Source: a virus. Taken from it: a stretch of DNA of 43,468 nt. The position numbers and the translations under genes are program-made. The notes beneath the pieces were generated by a model. It searched no databases, was not told the DNA's origin, and was given only the letters and a program-made list of their open reading frames with translations. The stretch lies in IMG/VR virus record IMGVR_UViG_3300044941_000221, positions 1 through 43,468 of that record; one strand, given 5' to 3'. This document shows, in pieces, positions 32,739-40,133 of the stretch. Numbering within the stretch: position 1 is the first letter of the stretch; every line of letters starts with the position of its first letter.

Positions 32739-33022
32739 CGCCGCACCTCCTCGTAAACGCTAACGTTCTTACCGCTGATCGTGCATCGCCGTTGCCCGAC
32801 AATGACGATTACGCCCATTTTTTGTAAATCGCTTGCGCGTCTCCGAACGGTTTCGCATTGAGCGTAGTCGTTCGGGCAAGCGTGCATTGCAGCCTCTTTG
32901 GCTGTCGCCTTACCCAGACTGCGCAGAGCGCATAGGAATTGCTGACATCGCCGATTCAAACGCGGAAGAATATCTTCCGCAGCTGCGATGCTGGTCTCTG
33001 GATCATTCATCCGATGTAACAT
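32735..33022 (-). CDS. Winged-helix protein, phage type
   Basis: About 95 residues from ATG 33022 (GGAG nine bases upstream). M-N-D-P-E-T-S-I-A-A-A-E-D-I-L, then a C-Q-Q-F-L-C-A-L-R-S-L-G-K-A-T helix and R-R-R-A-S-D-L-Q-K-M-G-V-I are a usual pattern of small phage winged-helix proteins. It could regulate early genes. The longer start at 33085 would run through a block of palindromes and is rejected. Confidence 0.6.
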   Translation of the reverse strand: MLHRMNDPETSIAAAEDILPRLNRRCQQFLCALRSLGKATAKEAAMHACPNDYAQCETVRRRASDLQKMGVIVIVGQRRCTISGKNVSVYEEVRR

Positions 33023-33058
33023 TGCTTCAACTCCGTCAGTCCGTGCAAATCTATAAAA

Positions 33059-33148
33059 CCACGCGGCACATCGCCCAAAAACCATTGGCGACGTTCGGCC
33101 TGATCAGGCCCACCGCGTGGAACGTCTAGCCTATGACTTCTAGACGTT
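33059..33148. repeat. Cluster of nested inverted repeats
   Basis: Four inverted repeats lie in 90 bases: CCACGCGG (33059-33066) with CCGCGTGG (33113-33120), enclosing TCGCCCAA (33071-33078) with TTGGCGA (33085-33091) and the perfect palindrome GGCCTGATCAGGCC (33097-33110); then AACGTCTAG (33121-33129) with CTAGACGTT (33140-33148), which covers the stop codon of the SMC-like gene. A branched DNA or RNA structure is possible. No T-run follows on either strand, so it is not a simple terminator. Confidence 0.7.
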
Positions 33149-34634
33149 GCGTTCCTGGCTCAAACTCTTTGGCTTCAATCTGCGAACTAGCAGAGTTTTC
33201 AGCCGTCAAAACCAGGACTTTTCGCAGCTTGGCATGCTCGTGAATCACCGACCTAGCAATCGGATCGAGACCTTCAAAAGCTTCTTGCGGCAGTACAACA
33301 ATTCCTTGGCTGCCCAACTGATCGACAGCAATATCGATTGCCAGCTTCCATCGCTCACCATGGCTCAAATCCGAAAAGTAAGTCGCTCCACGGTTCGTAT
33401 CTAGAACCAGTCTTCCATGCTCTACTCGCAAGATATTGCATGTTCTTCCGACTAACTCCGATAGAACGTCATCTGTGGCCCTTGCAGCGTTCCGTAACTC
33501 AATCGCTGTCTTTCGGTGTTCGGCTGCCTTGTGCTTGATTCTGCGAGCTTCTTCCATTTTCGATGCTGCCTTTCTCGCAATAGCTGCCGCTTCAATTCGA
33601 GCTTGAATTACCCGAACGCGATCTTGAGCTTGTTCGACTTCCTCGGCCTCAATTCTCTGAGGCACGACACTTGCAACTTTCGTGAGCTCTTCAACTTCGA
33701 CCTGATCGTTTAAGGCCTCTTCTAGACGGCTAGTTACGTCTTTCAAAACGTTTGCCTCTTCACTCAATCTCTGTTTGGCCAATCGCAAATGACTTTGTAG
33801 TTCCGCAATTTGCTGTTCCATGACCCCGACCTCTCGGTTAAGAACTTCACATTCCTGCTCGCTTTGGAGCTTCTTATCACGCAACATGCAGATCCGATCG
33901 TCCAAGCCCTCAGCTAGTCGTTTGATTCGCTCTTGTGCTGCTCTCGAATTGTCAGCCGCCTTTTCAGCTTGAGCTTTCCTTTCTTGCAAAGTGCTCAAGA
34001 TTTGTGCGGCCTCCATAAGCTCTTTCTGGAGTGCGTGCGAATCCTCAATAACTTCATCTGCCTGCTCCGCCACATCACAAAGCCCCCGTGCTTTACCCTC
34101 CTGGTATTCCGCCGCATCCTCTTCTTTCCTAGCCTGCTTTTCGATGTCACGCTTAATACGATCCGCCATCGTGATCCAGTCTTCGGCATCCGCCGCTGTA
34201 GGACTCACAATGTCCTCGAACCGATCCTTGCCTCCCAATAGCTTGTAGAACTCCGAGATGCTAGGCTCTGAACCCGTGAGACTTACTAAGGCCTTAATTC
34301 GCTTAGCATCCGCCGCATCATCACTCTTGAGACCAGGATCTACGAGCTCGGCAATGGAAAGCTTACCCTCGAGCGTTTCGACTTCGAGTTCTCCCAGTCT
34401 GCGAGTTGACCGGCCAACCGTAATAGTAGCCCCCAGTCCCGAGACTGACCCTTTCAGAGCTCCATCTCGCACCGATAACTTTCCCTTGCCATTAGCAAGC
34501 GACTCGACCGCCTCCAAACTATTGCTTTTTCCGACGCCATTCCGACCGGACAAAACAACCAAACCACCCTCTTCGGGTACTGGGATGACCAGTCGCTCGA
34601 CCGGACCAATGTTTTCAATTTCGATTGTCGACAT
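33126..34634 (-). CDS. SMC/Rad50-like ATPase
   Basis: 502 residues. Walker A G-R-N-G-V-G-K-S at 30-37, an N-terminal E-I-E-N-I-G-P-V strand, a long coiled-coil middle (residues about 155-390), an L-S-H-G-E-R signature and a Walker B-like I-V-V-L-P-Q-E-A-F-E-G-L-D in the C-terminal lobe. It lacks the C-x-x-C hook of full Rad50, and the coil is short. It stands in the recombination operon with RecT and the exonuclease, so it most likely helps process DNA ends, as RecF/SbcC-like partners do in other phages. Confidence 0.8.
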   Translation of the reverse strand: MSTIEIENIGPVERLVIPVPEEGGLVVLSGRNGVGKSNSLEAVESLANGKGKLSVRDGALKGSVSGLGATITVGRSTRRLGELEVETLEGKLSIAELVDPGLKSDDAADAKRIKALVSLTGSEPSISEFYKLLGGKDRFEDIVSPTAADAEDWITMADRIKRDIEKQARKEEDAAEYQEGKARGLCDVAEQADEVIEDSHALQKELMEAAQILSTLQERKAQAEKAADNSRAAQERIKRLAEGLDDRICMLRDKKLQSEQECEVLNREVGVMEQQIAELQSHLRLAKQRLSEEANVLKDVTSRLEEALNDQVEVEELTKVASVVPQRIEAEEVEQAQDRVRVIQARIEAAAIARKAASKMEEARRIKHKAAEHRKTAIELRNAARATDDVLSELVGRTCNILRVEHGRLVLDTNRGATYFSDLSHGERWKLAIDIAVDQLGSQGIVVLPQEAFEGLDPIARSVIHEHAKLRKVLVLTAENSASSQIEAKEFEPGTQRLEVIG

Positions 34635-34636
34635 AA

Positions 34637-35557
34637 TTACTTAGGAACCTCTACAGTCTCAGTGGTGGTAATGGTTTCAAACCCGTGCATCTCAGCTAGC
34701 TTGCTAGTAAGCTTGCTCGTTTTGTTCGTGTGTTCGATCGACTCAACCGGCTGGCTGTCGATCGTCATAAAATCGTGGTCGGCTTCTTGGTCTGCCTTCA
34801 GCGCTCGAACGGCTTCGGTATCATCCACGACGCACCAGCCGCGATTGATCGCATAATGAAGCGCTGTCTTCATCGCTTGCTCAACCGGCCAAGCGTGCCA
34901 AGGGCTTGATTCTTTGGCCCAATCGTTACCCGGCTTTTCCGCATAAATAAACGAATCGGAAGTGTCACGGCGGGCGTGAATAAGCTTCTTTGCGACCCAT
35001 CCGGTACACAGAACCTTACCGCTATCCAGCTTGCGAACCACAACCACAACGCCACGTAGCTCTGAGTCATTCGTAGGTGGATTGTCCAAGTCGCGAGACT
35101 CAACCACGACATCGCCACTTTCCTCAACCTTTAGCTTGTCGCTGTAGCTGATCGGTATCGCAACCATGTGCATCCCGGCCCGATTCGCCAGGGCATTAAC
35201 ACCCCGGTGAGAAAGTTGGTATTGCAACTGCGGCTCTTCGCCTTTTCGCGGTCGCCTTGGAATCGCATAGGCCAATGCTGTCGAACCCGTGCTTGGCATG
35301 ATCCCAGTCAAAGCACTGATCGCAATAACTTTTGCCACGCTCTGCAAAGTGCAAGCATAAAACTCTTCTGGCTTCTTTGCCGCCGCTGCTGATGCGCTCA
35401 ACGCCACGGCAATTCGCCCAGTCGCTTCCTTAGCTCGCTCCTCCCCTACCCAATCCTTGAGCATTGACAAAGCTAGGTTAGTGCTCGCTTCGCGGAATGC
35501 TGCCGCTGGTGACTTTTTTTGCAATTGTGGTTTTGTTGGTGATTCTGCTGTGCTCAT
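34637..35557 (-). CDS. RecT-family single-strand annealing protein
   Basis: 306 residues from ATG 35557, which overlaps the exonuclease stop (ATGA). The middle has the RecT pattern: G-I-M-P-S-T-G-S-T-A-L-A-Y-A-I-P, Q-L-S-H-R-G-V-N-A-L-A-N-R-A and later A-M-K-T-A-L-H-Y-A-I. It anneals strands exposed by the neighbouring exonuclease in phage recombination and concatemer formation. The N-terminal 30 residues and C-terminal 45 are probably disordered. Confidence 0.85.
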   Translation of the reverse strand: MSTAESPTKPQLQKKSPAAAFREASTNLALSMLKDWVGEERAKEATGRIAVALSASAAAAKKPEEFYACTLQSVAKVIAISALTGIMPSTGSTALAYAIPRRPRKGEEPQLQYQLSHRGVNALANRAGMHMVAIPISYSDKLKVEESGDVVVESRDLDNPPTNDSELRGVVVVVRKLDSGKVLCTGWVAKKLIHARRDTSDSFIYAEKPGNDWAKESSPWHAWPVEQAMKTALHYAINRGWCVVDDTEAVRALKADQEADHDFMTIDSQPVESIEHTNKTSKLTSKLAEMHGFETITTTETVEVPK

Positions 35558-36444
35558 TTCTTGCCCTTCTTTGGTTTGCTGACTCGTAAAACTCGGAAAT
35601 CGCATGGCTCAACTGTGTAGCCCTTACGATGTTGGCTGTAGTAGCTAATGGACCGGCCAGTGACTGGACACACTCCTTCTTCCGCGTCTCCGAGCTCGAG
35701 AAGCAGGTTCTTGTCGATGTTCTTTAATTGCGACTCCAGAGCCTTGATTTCTTCTTTGATCACTTCTCTAGAGCTGAGCAGGTCGCCGCAATGCTCTGGC
35801 AGAACCACGACTTTATTAGGCGTTTTTCGCAGTCGCTTCACGACTTCGAACGATGCCTTATCACGGCTTGGCTCGACCCCCTGAACAATGTGACGCTCCC
35901 ACCAATCGCTCAGGATGTTACCGATCTGCTGATGCGCTAAGGGTGATGTCGCAATCTCATACTTGACTACGCCACGCCCAGGAATCAACGCGAACAGGTA
36001 GCCAACGTCGGCCCCGGTGCAAATCAATTGAGCATGCACTTGAACTAAGTAGTTGTCGGGTACATGGTCTGTGCCTTCGTCCCCCCAATCCCCGTAAACA
36101 GGACCAACAAGGCCGGTCGTCTTTGCCTCAACCGGCCTTTCCGTGTTGACCGTGATCGCATCGCATGTCGATATTAGGGGAAGACCAATCGCTGGAACAC
36201 TGACGTTGCGTTCCAGCTTTCCCAGCTCTGCCTCCGCAACATCGAGAACCGCAGCTTCGAAACTGTTACCTAGTCTCGTTGCATCGTTGCCTTCCCAGGC
36301 TTCTACACGTCCCGTCTTGTCGGCCCATATGTCCCACTGACTAGACCACGGCGATATACCAAGAATGGCTGCCACCTCGGAAGCTCCGATTGCCTTTCGT
36401 CGTTCTTCAAGCCATGCGGCTCGGTCAGTTTGAACACTGCTCAT
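35554..36444 (-). CDS. YqaJ-type recombination exonuclease
   Basis: 296 residues. G-A-S-E-V-A-A-I-L-G-I-S-P-W-S at the start is the YqaJ/lambda-exonuclease hallmark; then G-N-S-F-E and the later E-A-K-T-T (the E-x-K metal motif) with an intermediate D-A-I. Paired with RecT as a two-gene recombination system. The C-terminal 90 residues are a charged helix region with a C-P-V-T-G-R knuckle. Confidence 0.85.
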   Translation of the reverse strand: MSSVQTDRAAWLEERRKAIGASEVAAILGISPWSSQWDIWADKTGRVEAWEGNDATRLGNSFEAAVLDVAEAELGKLERNVSVPAIGLPLISTCDAITVNTERPVEAKTTGLVGPVYGDWGDEGTDHVPDNYLVQVHAQLICTGADVGYLFALIPGRGVVKYEIATSPLAHQQIGNILSDWWERHIVQGVEPSRDKASFEVVKRLRKTPNKVVVLPEHCGDLLSSREVIKEEIKALESQLKNIDKNLLLELGDAEEGVCPVTGRSISYYSQHRKGYTVEPCDFRVLRVSKPKKGKK

Positions 36445-36704
36445 GCTGCCACCTCTCTAGCGTGGTGGAGGATGATTTCCATATCGCCAAAAAGGTACTC
36501 GGTTTCATGCCATACACACGAACCATGGTGAACTTGCTTAAACGATTCTTCCCCGCCAAACAGTTCCATGATGGATTTTCTCGCTTGTTGCGGAACGCTG
36601 TGGACATGGACCTTCACGTTTGCGTGGAGCGGTATCCGCTCGAAGAGATTCGCAATCTTTCGAAGCTCGATCGCGAGCAATTGGTTAGAAGTAAGATCGC
36701 TCAC
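36441..36704 (-). CDS. Hypothetical protein
   Basis: 87 residues, coupled by ATGA-type overlaps to csrA upstream and the exonuclease downstream. Helix in the first third (I-A-N-L-F-E-R-I-P-L), then His-rich strands (V-K-V-H-V-H-S-V-P). No family recognised; its tight coupling suggests a role in the same early operon. Confidence 0.5.
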   Translation of the reverse strand: MSDLTSNQLLAIELRKIANLFERIPLHANVKVHVHSVPQQARKSIMELFGGEESFKQVHHGSCVWHETEYLFGDMEIILHHAREVAA

Positions 36705-36892
36705 GCTGCACCCCCTTCCTGCTCCTTACGAAGCTGCCTGATCGCTTCGTAGACTTCTTCGCGATGCACGGGAACACTGTTCGGCGCGTCGATTCCGAGG
36801 CGAACCTTATCGCCCCGGATGTCCACCACTCGGATGATGATCTCATCGCCAATCCGAATACTCTGGTCGGTTTTTCTAACTAAAACTAACAT
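36701..36892 (-). CDS. csrA: CsrA-type RNA-binding regulator
   Basis: 63 residues from ATG 36892, seven bases behind AGGAG; earlier in-frame starts are too near this site or lie outside it. M-L-V-L-V-R-K-T-D-Q-S-I, G-D-E-I-I-I-R-V-V-D, then a P-x-x-V-P-V-H-R-E-E-V-Y segment are CsrA, including the arginine near residue 44 that contacts RNA. CsrA binds GGA loops in mRNA leaders and blocks translation. Four GGA motifs stand within about 30 bases upstream of its own start, so it may control itself. It probably redirects host or phage mRNAs early in infection. Confidence 0.9.
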   Translation of the reverse strand: MLVLVRKTDQSIRIGDEIIIRVVDIRGDKVRLGIDAPNSVPVHREEVYEAIRQLRKEQEGGAA

Positions 36893-36971
36893 TTCCATTC
36901 TCCTAGGTTCCGAAACTTCCCCACCCGCCACAGTTGACGGGTGAGGAACAAAAACTCCCTGCCACGGGAAA

Positions 36972-37045
36972 TCGGGGGAGCGGGAATCGAACCCGCGTAG
37001 ATCGGCTTATGAGACCGATGGTTGATCCATCACAACTTCCCCCCA
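36972..37045 (-). tRNA. tRNA-Met-like gene, anticodon CAT
   Basis: A 74-base cloverleaf on the minus strand. Acceptor stem TGGGGGG with TCCCCCG (G-T pairs at both ends) and discriminator A; D-arm GTTG with CAAC around an eight-base loop containing GG; anticodon stem TCGGT with GCCGA and loop CTCATAA; variable loop TCTAC; T-arm GCGGG with CCCGC and loop TTCGATT. CAT could mean elongator Met or lysidine-modified Ile. Odd points are A instead of U at position 8, a U-G first pair and two bases between D- and anticodon stems. No CCA is encoded. Confidence 0.8.
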
Positions 37046-37106
37046 CTAAAAGCCCGACCGGTCACGCCCAACCGATCGAGCCAACACGCCTGACACAGGC
37101 AGTGTG

Positions 37107-37367
37107 CTAACTCCCAGCCAAAGCTTGGCGGGCCTCTATGGTCACTGGATTGCTAGGCTTGCGTCCGCCGGGATCCGCTGCGGCCCATTTGCCCTCAGCA
37201 ACACGATCGTTGTCAGTGAAATCGCCCCTGCTGATGGCTCTGTAAGTGGCCCTTGCGCACTTTTCGTGACACTTGCGAATCACCCTGCCATAAAGCGGTT
37301 TCATACATGCGTAACAAAGGCCTTCTTTGTCACACTTGCTAATCCTCAATTTGGCTTCCCGATTCAT
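37107..37367 (-). CDS. Zinc-ribbon protein A, putative switch regulator
   Basis: 86 residues from ATG 37367 (AAGGTGG upstream). C-Y-A-C-M-K-P-L...V-I-R-K-C-H-E-K-C is a four-ligand zinc knuckle, followed by a basic, Gly-Arg-Lys-rich end (G-G-R-K-P-S-N-P). It diverges from a second, similar zinc protein (B) across 200 bases full of inverted repeats. The two look like distant paralogues. It may be the first gene of the early operon and a regulator; no CI/Cro-like gene is present. Confidence 0.65.
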   Translation of the reverse strand: MNREAKLRISKCDKEGLCYACMKPLYGRVIRKCHEKCARATYRAISRGDFTDNDRVAEGKWAAADPGGRKPSNPVTIEARQALAGS

Positions 37368-37578
37368 GACAACCCACCTTGTGACGTTGATCTTTACTCT
37401 CATGAATGCACCCCAAAGTTCCGAAGTAACCATCCATGACTGACGCAAGTATTGCTTTGTAATTGCGTTGTGTCAACAGTTATGTTTATAGTTTTTACAA
37501 CGAACGATTCGATTAAAGACACAAGTCTTTTTGCAGCAAGGACTTGCGGTTGACGAAAAATTGTCAAGAATCGTTGAC
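37368..37578. promoter_or_regulatory. Divergent promoter/operator region of the zinc-ribbon genes
   Basis: A plus-strand promoter can be seen: TTGCGT (37463-37468), 18 bases, TATAGT (37487-37492). Inverted repeats: CAAGTC (37522-37527) with GACTTG (37541-37546), and TGTCAA (37562-37567) with TTGACA (37574-37579), the latter covering the first base of the ATG of gene B. Further TGTCAA/TTGAC half-sites occur near 37471 and 37551. The pattern suggests repressor binding at several sites. Confidence 0.5.
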
Positions 37579-37944
37579 ATGGACTTGCTAAAACTTCGAC
37601 AGCATCTCAAATCAATCATTCTCGACCTGCAATCAGTGCTAGCCGAACTAGAGCCGACGGCTGTCGATCGACCAGAAGAACCAGCGCGAACAACTTGCCC
37701 TGTTTGTGCAGAAACATTGGGTGATGGAACGCGAATCGTTCGTGGAGTCCATGAACGTTGCTATCAAAGACTGCGACGCGAGTGTCGTCTTGCTGACGCG
37801 GAATTGTCCGGCATTCTCCTTCCCAAGGAAAAGACCGGTCGGAAGACAAAGATTAACCTCGATGAAGTGCTCTTGAATGCGAAAAGCATTGAAGCGTTGG
37901 CCGTCCAGAAAACCACCGAACACCGCAAGAAATCCAAATCCTAG
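37579..37944 (+). CDS. Zinc-ribbon protein B, putative switch regulator
   Basis: About 121 residues from ATG 37579 (a TTG at 37531 is in frame, but no clear ribosome site decides). A helical start (K-L-R-Q-H-L-K-S-I-I-L-D-L), then C-P-V-C-A-E-T-L...R-I-V-R-G-V-H-E-R-C, the same C-x2-C...H-x2-C knuckle as protein A, then basic residues and a G-R-K-T-K end. The last part is highly basic. It seems to be a paralogue of protein A with an added helical domain. Confidence 0.65.
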   Translation: MDLLKLRQHLKSIILDLQSVLAELEPTAVDRPEEPARTTCPVCAETLGDGTRIVRGVHERCYQRLRRECRLADAELSGILLPKEKTGRKTKINLDEVLLNAKSIEALAVQKTTEHRKKSKS

Positions 37945-37953
37945 GAGATCCGG

Positions 37954-38577
37954 ATGCCCGAGAAACCAAAGATCCAGATCAAGCAAACGCCTGAATGGTA
38001 CGTGATGGGAACAGATGGAGTGACCTACGGACCATTCGAGATTAGCCAAATATCTGACTACATCAAACAGGGAAGGATCACAGCAGATACCAGAGTTCAG
38101 CATCCTAAACATACTGGTGGCGTCTGGGAGTTCGCCTCCAAGGTATCATTCCTGTCGCAGTTTTTTCGAGCACCATCGCCTCCACAGCAGCAAATCGACC
38201 TATCTCAGGTTCAGTCTCGAGTTGCATCGAAGAGCGATACCTCAGGTAAATTCATGGATCTTTTCGATTTGTCCTTTAAACGATTTGCAACGCCCTGGGT
38301 CGTTAGGATATTGTGGGTCCTATTTTTAGTTTTATGGCTAGTCATCGATGTTCTTTTACTTCTGACAGTGTTTTCATCGTTTCTTGTTTCAATCAAGGAG
38401 GCGTTTAGCGGAGACCCTGATCGCTTGGTAGCTATGATTCCCTCTTTGATGATTTTGGCTCCAGTATTCCTGATCTACAAAGTTGGATCGCTTTTGCTTT
38501 TCCGCCTAGCGTGCGAAGGTCTGATCATCATCTTCGACATCCGCAACCAACTGATTCTGCTCCGAGAATCGCGGTAG
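37954..38577 (+). CDS. GYF_2-like membrane protein with DUF4282-like part
   Basis: 207 residues, nine bases behind gene B (AGGAG upstream). The N-terminus W-Y-V-M-G-T-D-G-V-T-Y-G-P-F-E-I matches a GYF_2 domain, followed by a linker and two hydrophobic spans of about 20-30 residues (L-W-V-L-F-L-V-L-W-L-V-I-D-V-L-L and M-I-P-S-L-M-I-L-A-P-V-F-L-I-Y). GYF_2 next to DUF4282-like membrane parts is frequent in planctomycetes. As a gene likely expressed in the lysogen it may act in superinfection exclusion, but this is inference. Confidence 0.6.
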   Translation: MPEKPKIQIKQTPEWYVMGTDGVTYGPFEISQISDYIKQGRITADTRVQHPKHTGGVWEFASKVSFLSQFFRAPSPPQQQIDLSQVQSRVASKSDTSGKFMDLFDLSFKRFATPWVVRILWVLFLVLWLVIDVLLLLTVFSSFLVSIKEAFSGDPDRLVAMIPSLMILAPVFLIYKVGSLLLFRLACEGLIIIFDIRNQLILLRESR

Positions 38578-38679
38578 GACACACCCAAGGGGCACGCCGC
38601 TTACATACCCGCTTAGATATCGATAGCAACAGTTACCACTGAGGATAGCAAGTTTCCTGCAAGTGCTTACTTGACAACA

Positions 38680-39342
38680 TTATGGGTCACGACGGGCAGC
38701 GTCAAATTGGTAAGATATGGTTCCTTCCACGGGATCTAGTAGTTTTGTGAAATTGTCCAGCCCTCGTGCAGACACATAGGCGAAACACTGAATTCTTGCA
38801 TTGGGAAACGATTCTTTCACCTTAACGTAGGATCCAATGAAAGTTTCGCCTCGTGTTACAACATCGTCTACCAAGGTGATTGAAGTTGCATTTCCATAGA
38901 GCAAGGTTTACTTCGTATCCACCGACATTGTGTTTACGTGGTCAATAGCGTTTGCGCGTGAACCCCTAGGAGAGTAAGCAGATTTTACAACGGGAGTGTG
39001 GCGAATTAGGCACGGGCAAACTGCTTCTCCAAGTCCATGCTTTACAAGAGAGTCACAGATGTTGAAGGGAACCCAAAGCCCTCCAGCAACTCTTGGGGAG
39101 CTGCTGGGGACAGGAACTAGAATTGTCGATTTGTTCAAGAACTCAGAAATGAATGGAAATTCTTGCCTTAGTTCAACAATTCTTTGGGCTACATATGGGA
39201 TTATGCGTCTACCACCAACAAACCCATCACGTTTAATCGCGTCGACATTGCTGGCCGCTTTTATTCGGTCAGCGTCGCCATTTCTACGTTTTGAGTCGTA
39301 GGTTAGGATCGAGCAGAATCGAACACTAGAGGGAAACGGCAT
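38680..39342 (-). pseudogene. ComF-like phosphoribosyltransferase with one in-frame stop
   Basis: An originally 220-residue protein overlapping the DprA-like gene by 17 bases. The stop TAA at 38910-38908 is followed two codons later, in the same frame, by the P-R-T-ase signature (I-T-L-V-D-D-V-V-T-R-G-E-T-F). The first part carries V-P-V-P-S-S-S-P-R, C-L-I-R-H-T-P and S-P-R-G-S-R, as in ComF-like PRTases. So a single nonsense base change, a sequencing or assembly error, or readthrough separates the two halves. If real, the PRTase lacks its PRPP-binding loop. PRTase-DprA pairs are found as neighbours in several genomic islands. Confidence 0.75.
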
Positions 39343-40003
39343 CGCACCTCAACGGAACAAACTGTAGTAACTCTTCCACGCCCAACTTGTCACACGAAAT
39401 TGGCGATGCACCATACTTCATTAATTCTGTTGGCCATTTCAGCGATTTATCACCAAGGATTTCTTCACTAATGAATAACGGCCTACCGAGCCGAAGCGAT
39501 TCCCAACCTTGATGTAGCGATCCGCTTTCGTCAGCAGCTTCAACAATCAAAGTTGCATCAGCGATCAAAGCCATCGTTCGGTTGCGCTGTGGGAAGCAAG
39601 ACGGATAGGTGCGACTTCCTATTGGAAACTGAGAAATCAAAAGATGTTCTTCGGCAATCAAGTTTTGAAGTGCTTGGTGCTTAGCCGGATAACACTTATC
39701 GATTGGCGTGCCAATAATCGCGATGGTTCGACCATTGGCCTGGATACATCCGTCATGTGCAGATTTATCCACTCCCTCTGCAAGACCGCTTACAACCACA
39801 ACGTTTTCTGCAGCAAGCATACGAGCGAACGTATACGCTCGCTGGGAACCGGCCTTAGAAACTTTTCTAGAACCTACTATCGAAACCCGAGGCCCTCCCC
39901 GAAGAATCGACACATCGCCCTTCACAAAAAGCTCAGCGGGAGCATTCTTGGTCTCAACATCATTTAATGGGCCAAGAAGACCTGTTGCGGTGTATCTTTT
40001 CAT
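39326..40003 (-). CDS. DprA/Smf-like protein
   Basis: 225 residues, Rossmann-like. V-S-I-V-G-S-R-K-V-S, V-V-V-S-G-L-A-E-G-V-D-K-S-A-H, then I-A-I-I-G-T-P-I-D-K-C-Y-P and F-P-Q-R-N-R-T-M are the DprA core. It lacks the winged helix and the SAM-like domain of full DprA (typically about 360 residues). DprA binds single-stranded DNA; in phage or island settings the short form with a PRTase may have a different role, possibly in nucleotide-linked defence. It begins the accessory module upstream of the PRTase. Confidence 0.85.
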   Translation of the reverse strand: MKRYTATGLLGPLNDVETKNAPAELFVKGDVSILRGGPRVSIVGSRKVSKAGSQRAYTFARMLAAENVVVVSGLAEGVDKSAHDGCIQANGRTIAIIGTPIDKCYPAKHQALQNLIAEEHLLISQFPIGSRTYPSCFPQRNRTMALIADATLIVEAADESGSLHQGWESLRLGRPLFISEEILGDKSLKWPTELMKYGASPISCDKLGVEELLQFVPLRCDAVSL

Positions 40004-40133
40004 ACATGGATACTACTGGCAGAAAGAAAAAAACGCAAACTTAATCACCGGTCAAATCGATACCAAAATTTTTTCCCATCGTTAAGGTCAGTTTTGGTTA
40101 GCACGTATCTCCCTAAAATTTAGCCTAGTCGGT

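Noticed and set aside
38580-38680. An intrinsic terminator between the convergent membrane-protein and PRTase genes
   Set aside because: The only hairpin seen (CAAGT with ACTTG) is short and has no T-run on either side.
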